Below, piece after piece: positions 21,589 through 28,427 of a stretch of 28,427 nt of DNA. The translations under genes were made by a program, and so were the position numbers. Source of the DNA: Parabacteroides hominis (lineage in GTDB: Bacteria > Bacteroidota > Bacteroidia > Bacteroidales > Tannerellaceae); the NCBI RefSeq assembly GCF_014287585.1, contig NZ_JACOOJ010000048.1:1-28427 (forward strand), given 5' to 3'. The notes under the pieces are model-generated. The model had not been told where the DNA came from and did no database searches. It saw only the letters and a list, made by a program, of their open reading frames with translations. Within the stretch, counting starts at the first letter, position 1. Each line of letters starts with the position of its first letter.

Positions 21589-21618
21589 TCGGAGTATCAA
21601 CAATTAAAAAATCAATGT

Positions 21619-23628
21619 ATGTCACAACAAGAAGACGATTTGAGGGCATTGGCGAAAATCATGGATTTTCTGCGTGCCGTGAGTATTATTTTAGTGGTTA
21701 TGAACGTGTACTGGTTCTGTTACGAAGTCATCCGGCTGTGGGGCGTGAACATCGGTGTGGTGGACAGAATCCTTCTGAACTTCGACCGCACGGCGGGGCT
21801 GTTCCATTCCATACTGTACACAAAGCTGTTTGCCGTCCTGCTGCTTGCCCTGTCCTGTCTGGGTACAAAGGGGGTCAAGGGAGAGAAAATCACTTGGGGA
21901 AGAATATGGACGGCACTCGCCGCCGGGTCCGTGCTGTTTTTCCTAAACTGGTGGATACTGGCTCTGCCGCTTCCGATTGAGGCGGTGATGGGGCTGTATG
22001 TCCTTACCATCGGTACGGGCTATGTCTGCCTGTTGATGGGAGGTCTGTGGATGAGCCGTCTGTTGAAACACAATTTGATGGAGGATGTTTTCAACAACGA
22101 GAACGAGAGTTTCATGCAGGAAACAAGACTCATCGAAAGCGAGTATTCGGTCAATTTGCCGACACGCTTCTATTACAAAAAGCGTTGGAACAACGGTTGG
22201 ATCAATGTGGTGAATCCCTTCCGTGCGTCCATCGTGTTGGGTACGCCGGGCAGCGGCAAGTCATACGCCGTGGTAAACAATTTTATCAAGCAACAGATTG
22301 AAAAGGGCTTCTTGATGTACGTGTATGACTTCAAATTCAGCGACTTGTCCACCATTGCCTACAATCATCTGCTGAACCACCCTGACGGCTACAAGGTGAA
22401 GCCGAAGTTCTATGTGATCAACTTCGACGACCCGCGACGCTCTCATCGGTGCAATCCCATTCACCCGGATTTTATGGAAGATATTACGGACGCCTACGAG
22501 AGTGCCTATACAATAATGCTCAACCTCAATAAAACGTGGGTGCAAAAGCAGGGTGACTTCTTTGTGGAATCACCTATCATTTTGTTCGCCAGTATTATAT
22601 GGTATCTTAAAATCTATCAGAACGGGAAATATTGCACGTTTCCCCATGCCATCGAATTTTTGAACCGCCGCTACGAGGATATTTTTCCGATACTGACTTC
22701 CTATCCCGAACTGGAGAACTACCTTTCCCCGTTCATGGATGCGTGGCTCGGAGGGGCTGCGGAGCAGCTCATGGGGCAGATAGCGTCGGCAAAAATTCCG
22801 CTTTCGAGGATGATTTCACCGCAGCTCTATTGGGTGATGTCGGACAGCGAGTTTACGCTGGACATCAACAATCCCGAAGAGCCGAAAATCCTATGCGTGG
22901 GCAACAATCCCGACCGTCAGAATATCTACGGGGCGGCTCTCGGATTGTATAACTCCCGCATCGTGAAGCTCATCAATAAGAAGGGGATGCTGAAGTCGTC
23001 GGTCATCATAGACGAGCTGCCGACGATATATTTCAAAGGGTTGGACAATCTTATAGCTACCGCCCGAAGCAACAAGGTTGCCGTGTGTCTGGGATTTCAG
23101 GATTTCAGCCAGCTGGTGCGCGACTACGGTGATAAGGAGGCGAAAGTGGTGATGAATACGGTCGGTAACATTTTCTCCGGGCAGGTGGTAGGTGAAACGG
23201 CAAAGACACTATCGGAACGATTCGGTAAGGTGTTGCAGAAACGGCAGTCTATCTCCATCAACCGGCAGGATGTTTCCACCTCCATTAACACGCAGATGGA
23301 CGCGCTTATCCCGCCCAGCAAGATTTCCGGTTTGACGCAGGGAATGTTTGTCGGTTCGGTGTCCGACAACTTCAACGAGCGTATCGAACAGAAGATTTTC
23401 CACTGCGAGATTGTGGTGGATGCCGATAAGGTAAAACGGGAGGAAAGTGCCTACAAGAAAATCCCCGTTATTACCGATTTCACTGACGCAGACGGCAACG
23501 ACCGCATGAAGGAAACGGTGCAGGCAAATTACCGGCGCATCAAGGAGGAGGTGAAGCAGATTGTTCAGGAGGAATTGGAGCGCATCGCGGGCGATGACAA
23601 CCTGAAGCATCTGTTGCAGCAGAAGTAA
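21619..23628 (+). CDS. mobC: MobC, VirD4-type coupling protein
   Basis: 669 residues. The first ~150 contain about four membrane segments (SIILVVMNVYWFCYEVI; LFAVLLLALSCLG; LFFLNWWILALPL; LYVLTIGTGYVCLLM). Walker A is GTPGSGKSY at about 208-216, and a Walker B strand SSVIIDELPTIYF lies near 461-473. This is a type IV coupling protein of the TraG/VirD4 family, which brings the relaxosome to the channel. It begins 30 bases after mobB and is followed by a strong shared terminator. Confidence 0.93.
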   Translation: MSQQEDDLRALAKIMDFLRAVSIILVVMNVYWFCYEVIRLWGVNIGVVDRILLNFDRTAGLFHSILYTKLFAVLLLALSCLGTKGVKGEKITWGRIWTALAAGSVLFFLNWWILALPLPIEAVMGLYVLTIGTGYVCLLMGGLWMSRLLKHNLMEDVFNNENESFMQETRLIESEYSVNLPTRFYYKKRWNNGWINVVNPFRASIVLGTPGSGKSYAVVNNFIKQQIEKGFLMYVYDFKFSDLSTIAYNHLLNHPDGYKVKPKFYVINFDDPRRSHRCNPIHPDFMEDITDAYESAYTIMLNLNKTWVQKQGDFFVESPIILFASIIWYLKIYQNGKYCTFPHAIEFLNRRYEDIFPILTSYPELENYLSPFMDAWLGGAAEQLMGQIASAKIPLSRMISPQLYWVMSDSEFTLDINNPEEPKILCVGNNPDRQNIYGAALGLYNSRIVKLINKKGMLKSSVIIDELPTIYFKGLDNLIATARSNKVAVCLGFQDFSQLVRDYGDKEAKVVMNTVGNIFSGQVVGETAKTLSERFGKVLQKRQSISINRQDVSTSINTQMDALIPPSKISGLTQGMFVGSVSDNFNERIEQKIFHCEIVVDADKVKREESAYKKIPVITDFTDADGNDRMKETVQANYRRIKEEVKQIVQEELERIAGDDNLKHLLQQK

Positions 23629-23630
23629 CC

Positions 23631-23675
23631 TATTAAAATAAGGGAGGATAGCTAAAATCCTCCCTTATTTTAATA
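23631..23675. terminator. Bidirectional terminator between mobC and the unknown gene
   Basis: TATTAAAATAAGGGAGGAT (23631-23649) and ATCCTCCCTTATTTTAATA (23657-23675) are perfect 19-bp reverse complements with a 7-base loop; A-rich on one side and T-rich on the other, so it can work in both directions. Its right arm contains the stop codon of the convergent minus-strand gene. Confidence 0.85.
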
Positions 23676-24236
23676 TTCCTCCAAAAGTTTATTTTGACGT
23701 AAATCTTCAATGTAACATGCTAAGTTACTTGAAACTTTATTAAATACTTTATCAAGATATGGGATGATATTTTCCAAATTCAATTCCAACTCTAACGGGA
23801 AACTATGATATTGATGTAAAAACCTTGTGATGTCATTTCTTTCTGAAACAGATAAAAGCAAAAATGGATTACTGTTTTTATAATATACCATTGCTGAAAG
23901 ATGAATAAAAGCGCATCCTAATTTATAAACAAAAAAAGGCCAGCCATAAAATTTATCAGCTAAATCCACCATTTGTTTATCGGTCACGACTTTCTTTGTA
24001 TTGGGATAAGACCATTTTATTCCCTCCAAAGTTTGGTTTATAAAATGCTCTCTAAGGTTTAAGTCGCTAATTGACAACAAAAACATAACTCTTACCATAG
24101 AATCTAATTCTTGACGCAGAATAGATATTACCTGCCCATATAATTGTTGTTGCAACAAAATATTTATAGCGCAAGAATGTTCTCCTGACCTTTGAGTAAC
24201 TATATCGCAAAATAAATTAATATTATTTGTTTTCAT
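23670..24236 (-). CDS. Unknown AT-rich cargo protein
   Basis: 188 residues from ATG 24236 (MKTNNINLFCDIVTQ); the frame extends to 24287 but would run into the preceding gene. Mostly helical with no signal peptide (ILRQELDSMVRVMFLLSIS; FVYKLGCAFIHLSAMVYY). I do not recognise the family. The helical layout, with paired Arg/Glu segments, is reminiscent of small defence or abortive-infection proteins, but no R-x4-6-H HEPN motif is present. Its base composition is far more AT-rich than mobC or the GNAT gene, suggesting later acquisition. It lies 16 bases downstream of the GNAT fusion gene and may be co-transcribed with it. Confidence 0.6.
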   Translation of the reverse strand: MKTNNINLFCDIVTQRSGEHSCAINILLQQQLYGQVISILRQELDSMVRVMFLLSISDLNLREHFINQTLEGIKWSYPNTKKVVTDKQMVDLADKFYGWPFFVYKLGCAFIHLSAMVYYKNSNPFLLLSVSERNDITRFLHQYHSFPLELELNLENIIPYLDKVFNKVSSNLACYIEDLRQNKLLEEY

Positions 24237-24252
24237 TGTTGAGTGATTTCGC

Positions 24253-25416
24253 TTATAAGATATAGGATTTACTATTGGTTGCCACATATATCTGATGCGG
24301 CATTTCTTTTTCGTTGTATATTATTGTATGGTTGTCGCACAAGGTCATTCCCAGCCTTTCAACCACACGGATGGATGCCACGTTTTCCGGTCGGATACTG
24401 CAACAGACAGTTTTCAGTTCCAGCTCTCCAAAGGCGTATTCCAAACACGCGCGGGCGGCTTCCGTACCGTAACCGTTATGCCAGTATGTGTTATCGAGTA
24501 TATAGCCAAGCTCGACAGTCTCGTTCCCGTTTAGGGTACTATTCATCAGACCGGCTTGTCCTATCAATGCGCCGCTTTCTTTCAGTATGACGGCAAAATA
24601 TCCGAACCCGTCCTTGCGGTATCGGATGAGTTGCCTGTTTATCCATTTGCGCACGTCCTTTTTGGTAAAGCCGTGTTCCCAAGCGTACATGACTTCCGGC
24701 TTTCCCATTATGGCAAGGAGTGCGTCCATATCCTTACGGGTTATCCTGCGGATAAGCAGCCGTTCCGTTTCCATGACGACCAGCGATGCGGAATAGGTCT
24801 TTATCTCAAATCCGTCCTCTTTCCATTCCTTCACAAGCCTGTTGATCGTTTCTTCCACCAGACTGTCATAAGCGGCATCGGGAATAACCTTTATAAAAAA
24901 GGTGTCACGGGTTTCTTTCATGACCCATTCGTTGATGTCTTTCAGTTCCTTGCCTTCGGGAATGTAATTCTTGTGTATCATGAACTCGTTGATGTTGTCC
25001 GCCAACAATTCTTCCAACTGATAACGGATGTCATCCTCCAGTTCGGCAAATGGTATGGTTTCCTCTTCATAGATGCCTTCTATTAAAACATCATCCTCTT
25101 CCATATCCTCGTCCGGTGTCTGATTGCCCCGTTTCATGTCCAACATATCCTGCGCGAACTGCCCGGATTCCTTGTCCTTGTACTTCTTGGCATATTTTTC
25201 CAGCAGTTCCCAGTCCTGACGGCTCATCGGGCATTTGAAAACGGCTCGTTCCACCTCGTTACAGCGCACCATGTCCGCCTTCACATCATCGGGAAGCGAC
25301 CGGCATTCCTTGCAGATATGCCGCGAGTGTCCTTTGCCGCTGAATTGCTCGTTGGCTTTGTACTCGCTACAAATCCGACAGTAATGCCCCTGTTGTTTCT
25401 TCTTTTTCGCCACCAT
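24253..25416 (-). CDS. Zinc-finger / GNAT acetyltransferase fusion
   Basis: 387 residues in two parts. Residues 1-~212 begin with a Cys4 zinc-binding motif (C13-x2-C16, C35-x2-C38, with HICKEC) followed by an acidic, helical region rich in D and E. From Met215 the protein is a standard RimJ-like GNAT acetyltransferase: METERLLIRRIT, GALIGQAGLMNS, the acetyl-CoA loop region HNGYGTEAARACLEYAF, and NVASIRVVERLGM. METERLLIRR is exactly how free-standing GNATs begin, so a gene fusion is likely. Substrate unknown; a modified small molecule or protein N-terminus is possible from the family. It starts 9 bases after the upstream regulator gene. Confidence 0.75.
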   Translation of the reverse strand: MVAKKKKQQGHYCRICSEYKANEQFSGKGHSRHICKECRSLPDDVKADMVRCNEVERAVFKCPMSRQDWELLEKYAKKYKDKESGQFAQDMLDMKRGNQTPDEDMEEDDVLIEGIYEEETIPFAELEDDIRYQLEELLADNINEFMIHKNYIPEGKELKDINEWVMKETRDTFFIKVIPDAAYDSLVEETINRLVKEWKEDGFEIKTYSASLVVMETERLLIRRITRKDMDALLAIMGKPEVMYAWEHGFTKKDVRKWINRQLIRYRKDGFGYFAVILKESGALIGQAGLMNSTLNGNETVELGYILDNTYWHNGYGTEAARACLEYAFGELELKTVCCSIRPENVASIRVVERLGMTLCDNHTIIYNEKEMPHQIYVATNSKSYIL

Positions 25417-25425
25417 ACCCCGTTA

Positions 25426-26877
25426 TTATATCAACAGTTCTTTTCCTTTATCGGTAAGACGATATTTCTGCCGGGGATGTTTCGGATTTTCCGGGTAAAT
25501 AGGCTCTACCAAATTCTGCCTTATGGCTGGATACAGATATAGTTCTAAAAAATTACTTTTGTCCTTTAATCCTATCACACACATAATCTCTTTGGTTGAA
25601 AGTGTCTGTGTGCCGATTGCAGACAACACCTTTTCCACCTGTGGGGTAACTGTGGGGTGACTGTGGGGTAACTGTCGGGTAATTGTCGGGTCGTGCCCCA
25701 CAGTTTTTCGGGTATAGCGGAAAATAACCCATACACTATTTCCATCTGTATGAAACTCCGGATCGGGAATGCCGACACGCCGGCATTCGCTTATCATAAG
25801 CCCGATGCCTCGTCCCCAGCTTTCCAGAACCTCGCTTTTATACAGAACATTCGCAATAATCAGGTTTTGAGGTTCTGAATTATGCCCGCTCAATAACTTT
25901 TCCATTGTTATATCCGGCGGAAAAGTTCCACTGTTCTCAATCTCCACACGGTCATCATAGATGGCAATTCCTACCGAACTGCCGGGACGGTGGTATGAGC
26001 GGTGGCAAAGGGCATTTGTGCAGCATTCCCTCAATGCCTTGTAAGGAATCTCAAGCTCTTCCTCCCGATACAAGCCTTCAACTTTGCCCGAAAGGGAAAG
26101 ATGCTTGAAAAAGAACGACATTGCAGTGTCCAGCAGTGTGTAGATATTGCCAGTGGTACGCTGATTGTCTATAAACTCGTCTTTTGTAGTTCCTTTGAAA
26201 CGCGCCAACCGAAGCAGGCACTGGGGATAGAAGTAAAAATCACGACCGAACAAGACTGCGGAAGCATTATTCAGTTTTCCGTCATGTAACAGGTTGAATT
26301 TTTCGAGTATGGTCGGCAAATCCTCCCTTATGGTGGCTTCGGGTAGGCGACCGCACCGGATGCCTCCACGTACCGCTCCCATAATGGCATGTTCATCAAG
26401 GTCAGTAACTTTGATGTCGGGATTCGTCATCGCCTCCCAAGCGTATTTCCCACCTCGCTGCATAAGCAGTTGGTTATATACGTCTTGCGGCATGGAGGAT
26501 GTCACGCTCTCCAATCGAAGATAAGCCCGTCCCTTATAGGAGAACGGACGCATATAACGTTGGCTGTCCGCAGACAAGGCTATCACACTCTTGTCTGTAT
26601 TTTGGATACTGATATACGAAACTTCGAGTGTGGCAAATGGTTCAAAACGCCGGATGGCTTCCGCAATATCACGCTTCGTCTTGTCGCTCACTTCCTGCCC
26701 GATGATCTTTCCTTTGTCGGTCACACCGAACAACACCGTGCCACCTTCGCTGTTAAGGAAAGCGCAGAGCGTTTCCATGCCGCGCTCCAACTGCCCGGTG
26801 GTTTCCTTGAACTCCACCTGCCCGTTTTCCTTTTCGGCTATCAGTTGTTTTACTATATCGAGGTTGTCTATGTTCAT
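25426..26877 (-). CDS. Schlafen/AlbA-type ATP-binding transcriptional regulator
   Basis: 483 residues from ATG 26877 (MNIDNLDIVKQLI). The N-terminal ~130 residues are an AlbA_2/Schlafen-like domain (VEFKETTGQLERGMETLCAFLNSEGGTVLFGV). A C-terminal HATPase-like region follows (YKALRECCTNALCHRSY; SWGRGIGLMISECRR), then a linker encoded by an 11-bp tandem repeat, and a winged-helix-like end (IMCVIGLKDKSNF). Such proteins are annotated as putative transcriptional regulators; targets are unknown. A -7 box TATCTTTG lies 22 bases upstream, so it probably heads a three-gene operon with the GNAT fusion and the AT-rich gene. Confidence 0.83.
   Translation of the reverse strand: MNIDNLDIVKQLIAEKENGQVEFKETTGQLERGMETLCAFLNSEGGTVLFGVTDKGKIIGQEVSDKTKRDIAEAIRRFEPFATLEVSYISIQNTDKSVIALSADSQRYMRPFSYKGRAYLRLESVTSSMPQDVYNQLLMQRGGKYAWEAMTNPDIKVTDLDEHAIMGAVRGGIRCGRLPEATIREDLPTILEKFNLLHDGKLNNASAVLFGRDFYFYPQCLLRLARFKGTTKDEFIDNQRTTGNIYTLLDTAMSFFFKHLSLSGKVEGLYREEELEIPYKALRECCTNALCHRSYHRPGSSVGIAIYDDRVEIENSGTFPPDITMEKLLSGHNSEPQNLIIANVLYKSEVLESWGRGIGLMISECRRVGIPDPEFHTDGNSVWVIFRYTRKTVGHDPTITRQLPHSHPTVTPQVEKVLSAIGTQTLSTKEIMCVIGLKDKSNFLELYLYPAIRQNLVEPIYPENPKHPRQKYRLTDKGKELLI
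25639..25693 (-). repeat. Five-copy 11-bp tandem repeat inside the regulator gene
   Basis: On the plus strand the units are CTGTGGGGTAA, CTGTGGGGTGA, CTGTGGGGTAA, CTGTCGGGTAA and TTGTCGGGTCG. They encode the linker between the ATPase-like and winged-helix parts. Because 11 is not a multiple of 3, gain or loss of a unit shifts the reading frame. Confidence 0.8.
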
Positions 26878-26898
26878 ATTCAATTCGTAACAATTGTA

Positions 26899-26906
26899 CA
26901 AAGATA
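26899..26906 (-). promoter_or_regulatory. -7 promoter box of the AlbA-type regulator gene
   Basis: The minus strand reads TATCTTTG followed by TAC, an exact match to the Bacteroides -7 consensus, 22 bases before the ATG at 26877. A TTG lies about 23 bases upstream as a weak -33. Confidence 0.6.
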
Positions 26907-26975
26907 GCGTTTTTCGCTGAAATTCGGGGCAATAGCGCGCCGAAAACGCCCTTTTTCGTATAGATTTTACTCAAA

Positions 26976-27004
26976 CGGGAGAACAGCATGATACCATTCT
27001 CCCG
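26976..27004 (-). terminator. Terminator-like hairpin after rteC
   Basis: CGGGAGAA (26976-26983) and TTCTCCCG (26997-27004) pair perfectly around a 13-base loop. On the minus strand it begins 13 bases after the rteC stop and is followed by TTTGAGT, a short T-run, so it probably separates rteC from the downstream promoter. Confidence 0.6.
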
Positions 27005-27017
27005 CTTATACCTGATT

Positions 27018-27620
27018 TTATCTTCTCATACGTTCCAGCTCTTCATCGCGCAGCATTCTCTCGTTCAGTTTCTCCTGCATCTTGTCGAGGAAATAGGTAC
27101 GGCTTTCGTTTTTCCGACGTTTGATGTCGGTATAGAAGCGGTAGCAATCCTTCGACTCAATACCGAATATCTTGTAGAGAATCGGGGCGAGCTGTTTTAG
27201 CGGCATATTGCCGTTGTTGATACAGCCCATCTCGTCTATGCCGTAGATAAGTTCCACGAGGTCGATGGCGTTGCCCGTCCAAAGAAGGCTGGCGGTGGTT
27301 TCTGTTGCGTTGTTGGCGGATATTAGTGGTGGCACTTGGGGCGTGGCAAGGAATTTCTGCATCTTTCTTACGAAAGACAGAGCCTTGCTGACGTAGGCGG
27401 CAATCTCTCTTCTTTCTTCTGACAGATTACGCACCGGATGGTGCTGCAACTCGATTTCGATGTAGGCAAGCGCGATGACGGTAAGGTTCATGTCCATGCC
27501 GCCGTTGCACAGTTCTATTACTTGGGTGGCGAAAGCCGTGTATGCTTTTTCCATATTGCAGTCTCCGGCTTCGTTTATCCGGCGGAAGAACTCGGTTTCC
27601 GCCAATAAAAAATAATTCAT
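27018..27620 (-). CDS. rteC: RteC-family regulator of excision
   Basis: 200 residues. The C-terminal half (MPLKQLAPILYKIFGIESKDCYRFYTDIKRRKNESRTYFLDKMQEKLNERM) is the characteristic RteC signature, a winged-helix DNA-binding region. In CTnDOT, RteC is switched on by the RteA/RteB two-component system after tetracycline exposure and activates the excision genes. rteA, rteB and the excision genes are not in the window, so this linkage is from established knowledge of the family. Start ATG 27620 has an AT-rich leader. Slight divergence from the CTnDOT protein is likely given its length. Confidence 0.85.
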   Translation of the reverse strand: MNYFLLAETEFFRRINEAGDCNMEKAYTAFATQVIELCNGGMDMNLTVIALAYIEIELQHHPVRNLSEERREIAAYVSKALSFVRKMQKFLATPQVPPLISANNATETTASLLWTGNAIDLVELIYGIDEMGCINNGNMPLKQLAPILYKIFGIESKDCYRFYTDIKRRKNESRTYFLDKMQEKLNERMLRDEELERMRR

Positions 27621-27858
27621 GTCCTGTCAATTTTGAAATTTTACACTCTGTTTTCGGTATGCGCACATGAATATAATTGGCAAAAAACGCGGCAGAAAAC
27701 AAAAAATCCAACGCTCAATTTTACAAAGTGTTGTATTTCAGTGGTATAAAATTCAATATTTTTTCACAGGGACAAATTATCTCCGACTTAAATTGTTTGT
27801 AATCAGAACATTTATTCTATTCTTGAAAATAAAAATGTATGCTTGCCGCACATTTTGG
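27621..27858. other. AT-rich rteC upstream region
   Basis: About 240 bases without a gene, very A/T-rich (homopolymer A runs near 27675-27710). It should hold the rteC promoter, which in CTnDOT depends on RteB, but no exact TAnnTTTG box is visible on the minus strand, in line with an activator-dependent promoter. No strong terminator follows the RibD-like stop at 27859. Confidence 0.45.
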
Positions 27859-28281
27859 CTATCTTGCTTTTTTATCAAGGATGTAGATAATGCGGCATAC
27901 ACCGTTGGGAAAACTTTTCAAAGAGGAAAGCGTCCAGTGTTGCTCTGGCAGAGCCGACTTAAAAAAATGTCGTCCGCTTCCGGATATGAAAGGAACGGTG
28001 TATAGTATGATTTCATCCACAGCGTGCATACGCAGTAGTCCGTTTATATAGTCTGCCGTGTCCGGTGTGGCTTCCGCGAGGTAACGGATGTTTGTGCCGT
28101 CTTTTCTCCATTCGTGCAGCATTGAAATGGAATAGTCTGGTGTCACGCGGTAAAGGGCGTTCTTCCTGATTTCATCAAGACCGCAACGGTCAAGGCACAA
28201 ATCCTGATGTGCTTTATAATATAACTCTGAAGAAAGACATCCGTCCATCGTCAGTACGGCGAGAATCTGAACTTTACCCAT
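27859..28281 (-). CDS. RibD C-terminal / dihydrofolate-reductase-like protein
   Basis: 140 residues. The N-terminus MGKVQILAVLTMDGCLSS and the segment VDEIILYTVPFISGSGRHFF are typical of RibD C-terminal (DHFR-like) oxidoreductases, usually about 170-190 residues, so this one is short and lacks part of the central fold. It may bind NADPH, but substrate is unknown. Such genes are common near tetQ/rteC in Bacteroides elements. The ATG at 28281 is overlapped by the end of a 45-codon leader ORF, and a terminator-like hairpin lies 28 bases upstream. Confidence 0.7.
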   Translation of the reverse strand: MGKVQILAVLTMDGCLSSELYYKAHQDLCLDRCGLDEIRKNALYRVTPDYSISMLHEWRKDGTNIRYLAEATPDTADYINGLLRMHAVDEIILYTVPFISGSGRHFFKSALPEQHWTLSSLKSFPNGVCRIIYILDKKAR

Positions 28282-28411
28282 AATCGTTACCTTTCATTAG
28301 GCAAGGGCAAAAAAGTAGCGTGCAATTCACACTACCTTCAAGCGATGGCTCTGGTAAAGCCTTTACGGAGAGTACGTGAATGCACGCTATGCGTAAGCAT
28401 AGCATAAGCAT
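28274..28411 (-). CDS. 45-residue leader ORF, Cys-rich
   Basis: The frame opens with ATG 28411 (MLMLCLRIACIHVLSVKA) and stops with TAA at 28276-28274, overlapping the RibD-like gene start by 8 bases. It contains five Cys, with CPC near the end. The frame spans all three competing stems of the leader, so it is more likely a regulatory leader peptide than a functional protein; a ribosome stalling near its start would change which stems form. Met3 is another possible start. No homologue recognised. Confidence 0.4.
   Translation of the reverse strand: MLMLCLRIACIHVLSVKALPEPSLEGSVNCTLLFCPCLMKGNDYG
28309..28335 (-). terminator. Intrinsic terminator in the RibD-like gene leader
   Basis: The minus strand reads GTAGTGTG-AATTG-CACGCTAC (28335-28315), an 8-bp stem with one T-G wobble, followed directly by TTTTTT (28314-28309). 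It precedes the gene rather than following one. Confidence 0.75.
28317..28403 (-). promoter_or_regulatory. Attenuator-like leader with competing stems
   Basis: Three further pairings exist on the minus strand. GCTATGC-TTAC-GCATAGC (28403-28386) is a perfect 7-bp hairpin. GTAAAG/CTTTAC (28366-28354) is a short middle hairpin. AGCGTGCATTCAC (28388-28376) can pair, with one bulge, with GTGAATTGCACGCT (28330-28317), which would consume the terminator's 3' arm and part of its 5' arm. The long pairing overlaps the first hairpin by 3 bases, so the stems are mutually exclusive: the classical protector/antiterminator/terminator arrangement. Confidence 0.55.
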
Positions 28412-28427
28412 CACGCAATCGTCTCCG

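Noticed and set aside
25639..25693. Short regular repeats considered as a CRISPR array
   Set aside because: Units are 11 bp with no spacers and lie within a coding frame.
27667..28005. 112-codon plus-strand ORF over the rteC upstream region
   Set aside because: Runs from an AT-rich intergenic stretch into the antisense of the RibD-like gene; no motif.
1..28427. Search for integrase, att sites, IS ends, tRNA or rRNA genes
   Set aside because: No tyrosine or serine recombinase motif, transposase, tRNA cloverleaf or rRNA segment could be recognised on either strand.

Overview
The window is most of the transfer half of a Bacteroidales integrative conjugative element (conjugative transposon) of the CTnDOT/CTnERL type. 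The evidence is a complete, co-linear traA-to-traQ set of the Bacteroidetes type IV secretion class (MPF_B), a divergent mobA-mobB-mobC block, an RteC-family regulator, and Bacteroides-style promoters (TAnnTTTG -7 boxes) with A-rich leaders instead of strong Shine-Dalgarno sites. No integrase, excision module, tetQ, rteA/rteB, rRNA, tRNA, CRISPR array or insertion sequence is visible, so both element ends lie outside the window.

Layout. (1) 1-1121: a mostly non-coding, hairpin-rich stretch with a good leftward -7 box and two leftward terminator-like hairpins, so it may make a structured RNA. (2) 1122-4773, plus strand: a tight operon of eight small accessory genes, including a PcfK-like and a PcfJ-like protein, ending in a GC-rich terminator. 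(3) 4867-5514, minus strand: an AT-rich lone gene with its own promoter, resembling a mono-ADP-ribosyltransferase but with Gln where the catalytic Glu is expected. (4) 5614-19253, minus strand: the tra operon, running leftward from traA (ParA-like) through traB, C, D, E, F, G (VirB4 ATPase), H, I, J (VirB6-like), K (VirB8-like), L, M (VirB10-like), N (VirB9-like), O, P (primase-like), Q, and a GH24-type lysozyme. An 18-bp hairpin closes it. (5) 19254-19933: the divergent intergenic region, full of inverted repeats. It is the best oriT candidate and carries a promoter-like box followed by a terminator-like hairpin. (6) 19934-23628, plus strand: mobA (relaxosome accessory), mobB (relaxase), mobC (VirD4-type coupling protein). 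(7) 23670-26877, minus strand: a cargo/regulatory block of a Schlafen/AlbA-type ATP-binding regulator, a zinc-finger/GNAT fusion and an AT-rich unknown gene. (8) 27018-28411, minus strand: rteC and a short RibD-C/DHFR-like protein, the latter preceded by a leader that looks like a transcription attenuator with a 45-codon leader ORF.

How it works together. MobA/MobB would nick and bind oriT, and MobC would deliver the relaxosome to the TraE-TraQ channel energised by TraG. The lysozyme would open the peptidoglycan. The PcfJ/PcfK operon probably helps DNA processing after or during transfer. RteC normally links tetracycline sensing by RteA/RteB to excision and transfer.

The least expected observations are: the attenuator-like leader at 28274-28411; a repeated 19-base leader motif placed before traN, traI, traE and mobA; the Glu-to-Gln ADP-ribosyltransferase-like cargo gene; a five-copy 11-bp tandem repeat inside the AlbA-type regulator; and the putative small RNA or attenuator before mobA. 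Functions are assigned from motif recognition and gene order only; no database search was run.
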